A stretch of 64,000 nt of DNA from Anthoceros angustus (Eukaryota > Streptophyta > Anthocerotopsida > Anthocerotales > Anthocerotaceae), in assembly GCA_010909165.1 (NCBI GenBank), contig VJWM01000222.1, positions 62,001-126,000 of the forward strand, read 5' to 3'. The position numbers were made by a program, and so were the translations under genes. The notes below the pieces were generated by a model that was not told the DNA's origin, made no database searches, and saw only the letters and a program-made list of their open reading frames with translations. Position 1 is the stretch's first letter. Every line of letters begins with the position of its first letter. Positions 1 to 8,595 of the stretch are shown piece after piece.

Positions 1-59
1 CCATTGCCGAGGGTGTAGCTACGAGTGAGCACCATCAAGGTTAAACTCAGAAGTTAGTT

Positions 60-240
60 TCTCCCCATTGAGGTGTAGCTACGAGTGAGCACCATCAAGG
101 TTAAACTTTTCATAATCTCCTTGATGTATTTTTTCCGATGGAGAGTAATTGTGCCCGGATCCTGCTTCGCAAAATCAATACCAAGGCAAAATTGAAGGTC
201 TCCTTGATTAGTCATCTCGAATTCGACGAGCATGTCCTTG
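60..240 (-). pseudogene. copia reverse transcriptase C-terminal fragment
   Basis: The minus strand reads QGDLQFCLGIDF and then a stretch ending in KYIKEIMKSL. This matches the part of copia RT that follows the YVDD region (the usual pattern is MTDLG-x-L-x-x-FLGI, then QxKYIxDLL). The finger and palm motifs that should precede it are absent: the linker text (REEWVEP) runs almost directly into this fragment. The same fused arrangement recurs at 11934-12340 and the linker part again at the right end of the window, so the deletion predates those copies. Confidence 0.6.
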
Positions 241-388
241 ACCCGAGCTAATGACCCGGCTTGCCATCACGGCCATTCTGTGGCTTGAGACGACGGTGGA
301 TCCGCCTAACATCCAAACATGTAAGTCTCGAAACATTAGCACTGTCGTCAATCGCCGATATGGGCTCAACCCATTCCTCACGTGATCG

Positions 389-1045
389 CCTTTCTCTTGT
401 TGGGTATCGAGGAGGAGGAGCAACTCCCACTTGAATGGGCTCAACCTCAACCGAAACATCAAGGTCGCAGATCAAACATGATCTTGAGTCGGATCTCAAG
501 ATTGTAATGACTATTCGCCTTTCTCTTGTTGGGTATCGAGGAGGAGGAGCAACTCCCACTTGAATGGGCTCAACCTCAGAAACATCAAGGTCAAGATCAA
601 ACATGATCTCAACCTCAACCGAAACATCAAGGTCAAGAAAGATCGTAAACATGATCTCAACCTCAGAAACATCAAGGTCGCAACGTAAACATGATCTCAA
701 CCTCAATCAAAACATCAAGGTCAAAGATCGTAAACATGATCTCAACCTCAACCGAAACATCAAGGTCAGCAGATCGTAAACATGATCTCAACCTCATCCG
801 AAACATCAAGGTCAAGATCAAACATGATCTCAACCTCAACCAAACATCAAGGTCAAGAAAGATCGTAAACATGATCTCAACCTCAACAAACATCAAGGTC
901 AGCAGATCAAACATGATCTCAACCTCAACCAAACATCAAGGTCGCAGATCGTAAACATGATCTCAACCTCAATCAAAACATCAAGGTCAAGCAGATCGTA
1001 AACATGATCTTCTCGAGTCGGATCTCAAGATTGTAATGACTATTC
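389..1045 (-). repeat. minisatellite inside the copia integrase-RT linker
   Basis: About 12 head-to-tail units of 30-48 bases run from about 448 to 1012, each built on the pieces aacatgatctcaacctca and gaaacatcaaggtc. On the coding (minus) strand, units of suitable length read as an acidic, hydrophobic repeat containing EIMFDLDLDV and VSVEVE. The array is flanked by a second repeat level: a 60-base block ending in acttgaatgggctcaacctca at 389-450 and 510-574, and a block containing gagtcggatctcaagattg at about 485-510 and 1012-1045. Units differ mainly by small gains and losses at the aaggtc(gc/ag)a joint. Confidence 0.85.
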
Positions 1046-1338
1046 ACCATCTCCGAGTCATGTGCATCGCAGAAGATGAACAGCCTCACCCTCATCAACA
1101 CATGGTTCCCGAGATTGTGGGACCACATCATGCATCAAGCAAAATTGTCTTGAGAAGGAACCTCCGTCCTCGGATACTCATAAGGTACCGAGGTTGTTGA
1201 ATGTCACTGTCTGGGGAGAGCTCTGATGAAGATGATCTAGCACTGTGTGGATAATACAAATTTCATACATGAGTATCGACCTTGGCGCAGCCTGGGAAGC
1301 ATGCACTTATAGACAAGGTAATCTTCAAAGTGACCGGG

Positions 1339-1608
1339 TCAAAGCTTGTAAGCCTTAGACTCTTCGTAATAGTCTAGAAAAATTAATGGTCGTGACTTGT
1401 CATCTAACTTGGCTTCGTGTACATAGGCAAACGTGACCAAGACTCGAGGTGTAAAATCCACAAGGAGACTAGAACCTTCAGCTACAATCCATGAAGAGTA
1501 GTCTAGAAAAATTAATGGCTGTGACTTGTCATCTAACTTCTTGCGTTTGGCTTCAGGTACATAGGCAAACGCTGGTGACCCGAAGACTCTGAGCTGTAAA
1601 ATCCACAA
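1339..1608 (-). pseudogene. copia integrase C-terminal region, tandemly duplicated
   Basis: The minus strand reads LRVFGSPAFAYVPEAKRKK, then LDDKSQPLIFLDY and EESKAYKL. This is the copia integrase C-terminal motif (usual form LRVFGCxAYxHVPxxxRxKLDxKSxxxIFLGYSxxxKGYRL). It is present twice in about 270 bases (1339-1440 and 1495-1608), joined at the sequence containing ccacaaggagactagaacc, so an in-place tandem duplication has occurred. A third partial copy lies at 8429-8590 on the far side of the gypsy2 insertion. It would have helped integrate element cDNA in the nucleus; it is non-functional now. Confidence 0.75.
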
Positions 1609-1610
1609 GG

Positions 1611-1992
1611 TGTAACGCGTCCAGCATCAAGTTCTATGCCCAGCCAGATCTTCCAGGACATAGTCTTGGTTTCTGCTAGAAGGAGCTCACGAAAGTGGTC
1701 GCCAGTTTTGGTCTCTTATAGTCAAGGCCAGAACAACCTCGCTTGGCCTAATAATTGAGCACGTTTCTTGTTCATGTAACCACTATTTACCCTATTTCTA
1801 CCTATCCGCTAATTAGGATTAATATTCCTATCTATCCGCTAATTAGGATTAATTCTACTTAATGCCTACGTTCCTAACGCTACATAATTAACCAAGTTTC
1901 TTATACACGTTTCTTGTTCATGTAACCACTATTTACCCTATTTCTACCTATCCGCTAATCGGCGGTGGCGGGCCGCTCCTCTTTGTAGCATG
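1611..1992 (-). repeat. gypsy2 3' LTR
   Basis: Matches 8045-8428 over most of its length. About 150 bases beginning gagcacgtttcttgttcatg are virtually identical, while the first 100 bases differ only at CG/CHG-type positions. It carries an extra internal copy of the cacgtttcttgttcatg...ctatccgctaat block (1764-1830 and 1906-1960) and a direct repeat of ctatccgctaattagg. The outer end is TGTAACG at 1611. The inner end is blurred where it meets the chromodomain tail; the motif ctcctctttgtagcatgc is the last shared with the other LTR. Confidence 0.8.
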
Positions 1993-2430
1993 CGAGGCCA
2001 CAGCCGATTGTCTTTGCAGGCGTGTTCCGCCTCGCCGTAACATCCTCCCCACTTAAGAGGCCTCGGGTCCTCCGGGCCCTCGTCTGTGGCGAGAAGCGGT
2101 CGGCAAAAATCTTGGCTCCCAAGTGGCGAAGAATCGGTTCGTGGCTCCACCCAACAAGGTAATCTCGGGCGATCTGTTTGAGCTTATGCTCGTTCTGAAG
2201 GATTACATGCGGTTGGGAAGGAGGAGGTGCAGGTCTTCTTGGTAGGCTGGTCGCGGTGATGGGTGGAAACCGATGGTGGTGTGGGCCGGGATGCAAGCTG
2301 TGGAAGAAGGGAATGGAGTGGCTGGAGGATCGAGGAGATGGCGGTAGGGAATATGAGCTTCAACATACTAACATGGAAGGTCCGCACATGCGCCACTGGA
2401 AGGTCGAGGGTATAAGCCACAAGATTCACT
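1944..2430 (-). pseudogene. gypsy2 integrase C-terminus and chromodomain-like tail
   Basis: The minus strand reads NLVAYTLDLP and HVRTFHVSMLK, the chromovirus integrase C-terminal motif (usual form VAYxLxLPxxxxxHxVFHVSxLK). About 60 codons of proline-rich spacer follow, then EHKLKQIARDYLVGWSHEP in one frame and DSSPLGSQDF in another. The IARDYLVxW piece resembles the start of a chromodomain, the module that in chromoviruses reads histone marks to steer integration. Only the first strands are recognisable and the frame shifts at least twice, so the chromodomain call is moderate. Confidence 0.6.
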
Positions 2431-2537
2431 TGGCGAAGATGGGGAAGGGTCCCGCAAACGGTATGCGAGTTTGTGATGGGTGGATCGGTGTGGGTACACT
2501 GGGGACGGATACGTGGAACTCCTACGCATATGTGACC

Positions 2538-3300
2538 TCACGGCGTTGTTTGTTCTTGATCTTGGCTACATCTTGTCTTTGCCAAGTAGATTCTTCTTAG
2601 CCCGGCCGACTGGTGGTATATGTCTTGACCCCTCTGGCCTCCTCCACTTTTCTGTTGGTTGGCCATAATCCCGGAGGTGGTGGGTTGGCTCCATTGATAA
2701 CGAAGGGTGGCGGCCATGCATGCTTGGAGGTATTGTAAGCAAACTCCAACATAGGTAATGTGTCCTCCCATAATCCTTGCTTCTCACATGCATAGTGACG
2801 CAACATGTCTTCTAGCACTTGTATACGCTTCTCGTGACCATCGGATTCGGATGGCGGTGGTGGACAGCTCGATGAATGCCGAGGGTCTCTGTGAATGTCT
2901 TCCAACCTCGCTGTGAATTTCGGATCCTCGTCCAACGATGTCTTGCATGAGACATTGGAAGGTCCGCACATGCGCCACTGGCCGTGACCTTGAATGGACG
3001 GTATAAATGACAAAGTCCATAAAGCCCTCACAAAATCAAGAGCGATTGAGCCTTAAGCTACAACCCAACCCAAAAAAAAGAAGCTAGAAACAAAACAACC
3101 ATAAAGCGGATTGAATCGCCTTGGTATGTGTAAGGGTAACAACAACCCGGCGATTTCGATGTTCGGTTTTGCCTTTTGGCGACAAACACTGGATACGATC
3201 TGCCGCATGTTGGTCCAAGAGAAGTGTGTCTTCACGCTCATACGCCTTATCTATTCCGAGATGTCCGAGATGGGAGAATCGTGCAAATCGTGCATGATTC
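2538..3300 (-). pseudogene. gypsy2 integrase, zinc-binding and catalytic core
   Basis: From right to left the minus strand shows the HHCC-type N-terminus (remnants HFSWTNMRQIV, CRQKAK, and IAGLLLPLHIP near 3240-3130), then the core with EDPKFTARLEDIHR, ESDGHEKRIQVLEDMLRHY, LWEDTLPMLEFAYNTSKHA and PFVINGANPP (2597-2960). The glutamate of the DDE triad sits in ESDGHEKRIQ, where most relatives read QTDGQSER. An 85-base block at 3028-3112 copied from a satellite splits the zinc-binding part from the core. Copy 2 at 45300-45662 lacks that block and reads more cleanly. Confidence 0.8.
3028..3112. repeat. 85-base satellite patch inside gypsy2 integrase
   Basis: This block (ccctcacaaaatcaagagcg ... 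aacaaccataaag) is absent from gypsy2 copy 2, where gtccatagaacggatcg is continuous (45477-45493). It closely matches units of the A-rich array at 8640-9770, including the variant containing gaagctagaaacaaaacaac at 9570-9600. Both joints fall at ccataaag, so the insertion looks mediated by that 8-base microhomology. No coding function. Confidence 0.8.
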
Positions 3301-3304
3301 CCCG

Positions 3305-3760
3305 CTAAGTTCCATCATGTGTCCTCGATAACCATAGAGCTTCCTCCATAAGGATAGGCCTCAACCAAACATCTCCTTGATTGGTAGGTTTGCATAAGGG
3401 TCGAACTCCATTGCATCTGGACTGGCGTGGTATATGGTTTGCGGTGATCATCCGAATCGCATCACGACCGCTGGATGGTTTCGACCGTGATTTCATGGTC
3501 AGGCCCTCTGGAGCATCATCGGTGCGAGCTGCAGTGCCGATTTCCATGTCAAAGTCGCCAAGTACTCGCCCGGTCCTAGCGTTGAGATTTGGCCGCTTGA
3601 AGAAGTGTTGTAGCGAATGGTGGTCCGTGTGAACCACAAACCTCTGAGGAGGTAGTGGCGCCACACTTTCGTGGCATGGACGATCGCAAACATCTCCTTG
3701 ATGTATTTTTCCGATGGAGAGTAATTGTGCCCCCGGAGTTTGTGAGACTCGAGGCTATCA
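3305..3760 (-). pseudogene. gypsy2 RNase H
   Basis: The minus strand reads AIVHATKVWRHYLL, then RFVVHTDHHSLQHFFKRP and LNARTGRVLGDFDMEIG. This is the core of a Ty3/gypsy RNase H, which removes the RNA strand during cDNA synthesis; the HTDHHSL aspartate is kept. Upstream, TITLHRKNTSRRCLR lies in a block (3687-3730) that is almost identical to the copia RT tail at 113-160, so a copia patch may have been pasted here. The block containing ataaccatagagcttcctcc at 3340-3378 recurs at 10741-10780. Confidence 0.75.
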
Positions 3761-3863
3761 CCTCCCTTGCCGAGACAAAGATCGCACCAATGGCACCATC
3801 CGATGCATCTGCATAGCGTAGGTTCCCATGCTCTGCAGCAGCCCGTTGCTCAAGGCTACCGCC

Positions 3864-4860
3864 TCAAAGGCACAGCGCCTCTGTCGGTTGGAACTCTGGG
3901 CGGTGGATCGCTTGAGGGCTTCGCCAAAGGAAGAGCAATTTGATCAAGCTCTTGATAAACTGCGATAGAAGCCCGCTAGCCCCAGGAAGCCCCTTAGTTG
4001 GGTGATGTCCTTGAGGCGCCACTCGGCCACCTGCACAGATCCATGCGATGCCCTTGGCACTAACGATGTGTCCAAGATACTCAACTTCTTCGCATGAAGG
4101 TACACTTGCTCCTCTTGGCCAGCTTGATGCTTCAAGAAGAGTGAATACCTTCCCGACGAGTTCGATGTGGGTGGCTTGGTCCGCAGAGTGGATCAAGATA
4201 TCATCTAGGAAGACCTCGACCCCTTGCCTAGCGTTGAGATTTGGTGAAGAATGTCTTGCATGAGACATTGGAAGGTCGTGGGGCATTGTAAGCCAGGCAT
4301 CACTACAAACTCGTAGTGACCATGCCGTGTTCTAAATGCGGTCTTGGGCTCATCCCCTCCTTGAGTCGAATTTGGTGAAACCGACCCGCGGTCGATTTTG
4401 GTGAACCAAGCACCCATGCGGTGGTCCAAAATCTCATCGATGCGGGCATCCGTAGACATTCGATGGTGGCCCGATTCAATCCTCGTAGTCGATGCAGAGT
4501 CTCCACCACCGTCGGTTTCGCCACCAACAACACGGCGCTCCATAAGGTGAGGTGCTTGGCCTCACAAACCCCTTGTCCAGAATTCATCTACCTTTTGATC
4601 TCCTCATTTTCCATCTTGTGCGGTATGGGGCTGTTGATTCTCGATGGTGGCCCGATTCAATCCTCTCGTAGTCGATGCAGAGTCTCCACCACCGTGTTTC
4701 GCCACCAACAACACGGGCGCTCCATAAGGTGAGGTGCTTGGCCTCACAAACCCCTTGTCCAGGAATTCATCTACCTGCTTTTTGATCTCCTCATTTTCCA
4801 ATACTGACGTGCGGTATGGCTGTTGATTTACAGGCCGATGCCCAGGCACTAGCTCGATGC
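3864..4860 (-). pseudogene. gypsy2 reverse transcriptase, partly duplicated
   Basis: Reads from 4849 downward: PGHRPVNQQPYRTSVLENEE, KQVDEFLDKGFVRPSTSPYG, APVLLVAK, RMPASMRFWTT / ARIDEILDHRMGAWFTKID, FHQIRLKEG, TAFRTRHGHYEFVVMPG, FQCLMQDILH, VFLDDILIHS (FLDD, 4200-4211), EVEYLGHIVSAKGIA and LRGFLGLAGFYRSL. All RT palm motifs are visible, though spread over frames. The segment FVRPSTSPYGAPVLLVAK...RATIE is present twice (about 4474-4595 and 4640-4800), a local tandem duplication. Sixteen bases encoding PNLNAR, which belong to RNase H (3576-3592), are inserted just before the FLDD motif. Confidence 0.85.
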
Positions 4861-4914
4861 TGTGATCAGTGGCCCGTCTTGGGGGTAGGGCGGTGGGATC
4901 TGCAAATAACCCAT

Positions 4915-5150
4915 CAAATTCTGCCAGCAGAGCCTTAAACTCTTCATGTAAGAGTTCCTCCGAGTTATCATGCTGCCGTGATTCTGCGGTGCCCTCCGGA
5001 GGAACTACACTTGACAGCGATGTCTGACTTCCTTGGTGGTAGGGCGGTGGATCCGCAAATAACCCATCACCGCCAGAGCCTTAAACTCTTCTGTAAGAGT
5101 TCCTCCGATTCGTTGCTGCCCGCGATTGCATGTGCCTCCGGAGGAACTAC
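4915..5150 (-). repeat. local tandem duplication at the gypsy2 protease-RT border
   Basis: Two copies of a block of about 95 bases containing agccttaaactcttc, gtaagagttcctccga and ctccggaggaactac lie at about 4915-5010 and 5065-5155, a period near 145 bases. The interior differences are again mostly at CAG/CTG/CG sites. The encoded text on the minus strand (EEFKAL followed by a variable stretch) gives no recognised domain. Confidence 0.7.
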
Positions 5151-5560
5151 CGCTCACCATGGCGGCACGTAAAGCTTCCTTGGCCTTGGCTTGCTCGATT
5201 GTTTCGACACAAGAAAGGTGCTTGTCCAAGGTAAGTTTCCTTCCAAAGACATACGATCCGTCCACGACCCCTAGGGTTACTAAGTTCTTTTCCGCCTATG
5301 AAGTTGGTGAGAATGGGCGGCCCACGGTTTCCCAATGACGTCATGTGCCAAGCTTGGCATGACTATGCATTCAAAGACTTCTACGAAACCTCGGGGAAGG
5401 TAAAGCCATCCGCTCGTCCTCACATCCTTGCTTCCAGTGGTACTGTTGAATCGACCAGTGTTGGATGTGCAGCCCGCTCTGCGGACCGAGATGTAGTGGT
5501 GGCTAGCACGAGTCTAGGAGAGGCTGGCAACATGTCCCGCTATGTGAACCTTTAGCTTGA
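5005..5560 (-). pseudogene. gypsy2 probable protease / gag-pol spacer
   Basis: By position between gag and RT this should hold the aspartic protease. The minus strand offers KLTLDKHLSCVETIEQAKAK and GRFNSTTGSKDV, but I cannot point to a clear D-S/T-G-A active site, so the call is positional. The piece CVETIEQAKAK (ttgctcgattgtttcgacac on the plus strand) also occurs twice in the gag region (6757-6780 and 7322-7342). That is either a shared peptide or another exchanged patch. Confidence 0.35.
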
Positions 5561-5587
5561 TCGGGACATGGGTCTTGCTACATGCAT

Positions 5588-6836
5588 TCAAACGCAAAGA
5601 CCCATTGCAAGACCTAGGGTTTTGAGCGGTGTTCGTTTGGTACCTCTTCTAAAACCACCGAGTGGTTGCTTTTGTTGGCGGGGTTTGAGAAGAAGGGTTG
5701 GGTGGAATTCCTGTCTCCTTGACCATGCGATGAAGTCCCTCCGTGAGGGCACGTGAACCATGGTCGATGTGCAGTGCATTCTTCCTTTTTCTCTGTGTTC
5801 TTCTCTTCTTGATTAAGTTTAAAATGGTTTCTCGGTCCCGTTAATGACTTCCCCATTTCGATTTCTTTTGGAAGGGTTGGAGGTGCCCAAGTGTTTATAC
5901 TTATTGGCCATAGTTCATGGCGGCTTTCATGGCATCAACCGTGGTGTTGGGGTTGGTCCGTTGACATCGTATGATTCGAACGAAGGCCATCAATGAACTT
6001 CTCCACTTTTTGTTCTTCATCGAGGCGGGAAGATCCAGAGTGAGTCAGAAGAACTTGTCGCAGATTCTCGCATGCATCCGATAGATTTGCGGCTACGTCT
6101 GGTCTCATTGTGATTTGCAGGGAGGAAATGCTCTAAGAACACTTGCCTGAACACTGCTCAAGTGTATATGGCAGTCTCCATACCCAGATCGACTTGCCGT
6201 TCCCGTTGCCTCCACCAACGATACGCATAACCCTCGAGCGACATGTCGCAAAACTGTATGCGTTGGAGATCATCCTTCTCACTGGCCAGCAGGTATTTCT
6301 CCATCTTGTCCAGCCCAGCGTAGGCAGCTTGACAATCCGTCAAAAGTCGTGGTTTTATCTTCCGCAACTCCTTGTCAAGTAGTGGGCGGGTTTGAAGGCT
6401 CGTCTCCCTCCAACAAATCGACTCTTCCTTGGCCTTGGCTTGCTCCCAATTCTCGTACCTCATGAGGGGGTGTCGGCCAAGGCCTTGATGTCCTTGTTTT
6501 CTTTCGCCAACAACTCGACCACCAACCTCTTGAGGACTCGTCCTCACGAGCTCGTCCGGATTCTGGAGCAGGTGACCCTCGACCCTCTTCCTCATCTCTT
6601 CGCCATCCAGCCACAGGTGTCTTGAGGGCCGGTCTTTTTACAGGTACCCTGGTGAGGATTGCGGGGTGGGTTGGTGGGCCTTGACTGTGTCCCCTTGTGT
6701 TGCGGTTGGGCCGGGCGGTGAGTCTGCTCAACAATTGCGCGAGACGGTTGTCCCTCCAACTTGCTCGATTGTTTCGACACAACGTGCCGAGCTCCGCAGT
6801 TATTCTCCACACCACCACGGTGGTCGACTTGGGCAA
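5588..6836 (-). pseudogene. gypsy2 gag, central part
   Basis: The minus strand near 6158-6595 reads GRHPLMRYENWEQAKAKEES, LLTDCQAAYAGLDKMEKYLL, SEKDDLQRIQFCDMSLEGYA and YRWWRQRERQV. The last parts fit the retrotransposon gag capsid domain (a short helix, then L-x-G-x-A-x-x-WW), which forms the virus-like particle. 5600-6140 shows only short frames, including HPTLLLKPRQQKQPLGGF, and nothing I recognise. No zinc knuckle was found. Confidence 0.65.
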
Positions 6837-7775
6837 CCTTGCACGGTGAAATCAAAATTTGGCGGAATCCTCGGTTCATGTCCCTGCGGTTCACGAATTT
6901 GGGGCATGGCCATTCACTCCGTCTGGCCGTCGTTGCAGTGTCGAGAGCGGGCTGCGACCTCGCTTCCTTGGTGCGGATCCTGGCGTGTTGGATCTTGGCC
7001 AACCCGTTGCGTCGGTCGGTTCTTCTCGTTCGGTTGGAGCGGTCAGACTTCAGATCGTCTTTCGCGATCGTCGGTGTCGCCTCGCCCTTCAGTGGGATCG
7101 GTGGGGCGACCAATCACTGGATTTGGTCGGCCTCCCTCGATTGGACCAGGGTCTCTACCTCTTCGACCTCGTACTCTTTCGCCAATGCTTTCCAAGTGCG
7201 GGTCTTCTGCTGGTGGTGAGGATTGCGGTGGGTTCACCGCCTCTCGACCTGTGTCCCCTTGTGTTGCGGTGTCGAACCCACGGGTCCGCCCAACAAGACG
7301 CTGCATGCTTGTCCCTCCAACTTGCTCGATTGTTTCGACACAACGTGCCGAGCTCCGCAGTTATTCTCCACACCACACACGACTTGGGCAAGAACCTTGC
7401 TCAAGTGTCGCAAAGAAAAATTTCGAGGCGGAGATCCTCGTTCATGTCCTCGCGGTTCGACTGTCGGGCATGGCCATTCACCCACCGCTCTGGTGCCAGG
7501 TGTGTCGGGAACGCCGGCACGAGGCGGCCTCGCCTTGGTGCCGGATCGGGCGATGGATCTTGGCCAACTGCTGTCAGTCCTCTTTTCGCTCGATTCGAAC
7601 GCCCAGATCGCCGTTTTTCCGCTCCGCTTGTCGCCTCACGCCTTCCAGGATCGGCGGGCGACCAATCACCGGATTTCGCGCCTCCCTCGATTGGACCCGC
7701 AGGAGGTCTCCTACCGACTACTCTTTCGCCAATGCTTTCCAACAACCGGCCTTCATCAGGTGAGCTCCGCTCCAT
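6660..7775 (-). repeat. tandem duplication of the gypsy2 gag N-terminus
   Basis: Blocks 6660-7220 and 7221-7770 are direct repeats of about 555 bases. Each contains gtgtccccttgtgttgcggt, ttgctcgattgtttcgacac, gtgccgagctccgcagttat, and an end matching tctttcgccaatgctttcca. On the minus strand each reads a version of DxDRxRRS...GPIEGG, then NNCGARHVVSKQSSKLEGQ. The repeat explains the long open frames on the opposite strand here (up to 396 codons); they are G/C-rich shadows, not genes. Copies differ by small indels. Confidence 0.8.
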
Positions 7776-8032
7776 TTCCCTTTGTGCGCGCGGTCTCCCA
7801 TGTCGTAACTACGGTGGTCTCCTTGCGGGATGTGGGTTGGGATGGTCTCCAGAGTGCACGAAGATTCGGAGATGTGAGAACTCAAGGTATGCCCAGTGCG
7901 AACTACCTCATGAGCCTCAATTCACTCATACATCCGAATCGGATCACAGCCGGGGAGCTGGAATTACGTCTCTTGCGGTTCCGGTGATTGACTCACGTTG
8001 TGGACCTCACGCTTCTGCGGTCGATTCTCTTG
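7776..8032 (-). other. gypsy2 5' leader
   Basis: About 250 bases between the duplicated gag start and the primer site. On the minus strand it holds only short frames and no motif I recognise. Its position makes it the untranslated leader, and by analogy the packaging region. Confidence 0.5.
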
Positions 8033-8042
8033 CTCGATACCA
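8033..8042 (-). promoter_or_regulatory. gypsy2 primer-binding site (initiator tRNA-Met type)
   Basis: Directly inside the 5' LTR the minus strand reads TTTGGTATCGAGCAAGAG. The usual plant sequence complementary to the 3' end of initiator tRNA-Met is TGGTATCAGAGC. The match is exact except that CAG is reduced to CG, the same class of difference seen between repeat copies across the window. This is where cDNA synthesis would be primed, and it fixes the LTR edge at 8045. Confidence 0.8.
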
Positions 8043-8044
8043 AA

Positions 8045-8428
8045 TGTAGCGTCCGATCAAGTTCTATGTGACGGATCTTCCGGGACATAGTCTTGGTTTC
8101 GCTAGAAGGAGCTCACGAAGTGGGCTGCTTGTGCCTTTGGTCTTCGACTTACACCTGTGACAGAGCAGTTTCCGTTTGGCCTAGAAAATTGAGCACGTTT
8201 CTTGTTCATGTAACCACTATTTACCCTATTTCTACCTATCCGCTAATTAGGATTAATATTCCTATCTATCCGCTAATTAGGATTAATTCTACTTAATGCC
8301 TACGTTCCTAACGTTACATAATTAACCAAGTTTCTTATACCGTTTCTATGGCGGATCTCCCTAATCGGGCACGTCAATCTCCTCTTTGTAGCATGCTTGG
8401 TACAATTGTCGCGTGTCGCTCAAATACA
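8045..8428 (-). repeat. gypsy2 5' LTR
   Basis: 384 bases with ends TGTAGCG...AAATACA (TGTA/TACA inverted ends), closely matching 1611-1992. It contains the direct repeat ctatccgctaattagg (twice). Read on the minus strand the LTR is the promoter and poly(A) region of the element; I could not fix a TATA box with confidence. Confidence 0.8.
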
Positions 8429-8595
8429 CAGGAGACTAGAACCTTGCTACAATCCATGAAGAGTAGTCTAGAAAAATTAATGGTGACTTGTCATCTAACT
8501 TCTTGCGTTTGGCTTGTACATAGGCAAACGGTGACCAAGACTCGAGGTAAAATCCACAAGGAGACTAGAACGTTCAGCTACAATCCAACCCAAAA
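8429..8595 (-). pseudogene. copia integrase C-terminal fragment beyond the gypsy2 insertion
   Basis: Resumes at caggagactagaacc, exactly where 1-1610 was cut, and carries a further copy of the integrase C-terminal block (gtctagaaaaattaatgg, gacttgtcatctaacttctt). After 8570 it passes into the A-rich satellite at the shared sequence agctacaaYcc, a microhomology junction. Confidence 0.7.

Larger units (their letters stand above)
1..1610 (-). mobile_element. Ty1/copia element, 3' part of the split copy
   Basis: The minus strand carries copia-type pieces in the order integrase C-terminal region (1339-1608), a repetitive acidic integrase-RT linker (about 390-1045), and the end of reverse transcriptase (about 60-240). 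The element is cut at 1610 by gypsy2 and resumes at 8429. All frames are broken and the central RT with its catalytic motif is missing, so this copy is dead. The left end lies outside the window. Assignment to copia rests on integrase and RNase H motifs seen here and at 12390-12900; it is not a database match. Confidence 0.75.
1611..8428 (-). mobile_element. gypsy2 copy 1: chromodomain-type Ty3/gypsy element nested in copia
   Basis: An LTR retrotransposon of about 6.8 kb reading right to left: 5' LTR (8045-8428), primer site (8033-8042), gag (about 7775-5600), a protease/gag-pol zone (5560-4900), RT (4860-3864), RNase H (3760-3305), integrase (3300-2200), chromodomain-like tail (2200-1944), 3' LTR (1611-1992). 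Its ends are TGTA...TACA. It interrupts the copia sequence ccacaagg^agactagaacc, whose uninterrupted form is still present at 1470-1490. The flanks carry a probable target duplication, CAAGG on the left and CAGG on the right. Every frame is broken. Confidence 0.85.

Noticed and set aside
448-1012. CRISPR-like array of regularly repeated units
   Set aside because: Repeats are contiguous without unique spacers, vary in length, lie in a copia linker, and the setting is plant nuclear; a minisatellite explains it.
6666-8049. Overlapping long plus-strand frames (365, 396 and 254 codons)
   Set aside because: They are opposite the duplicated G/C-rich gypsy2 gag start. Frame openness comes from composition and the 555-base tandem repeat; gag reads on the minus strand.
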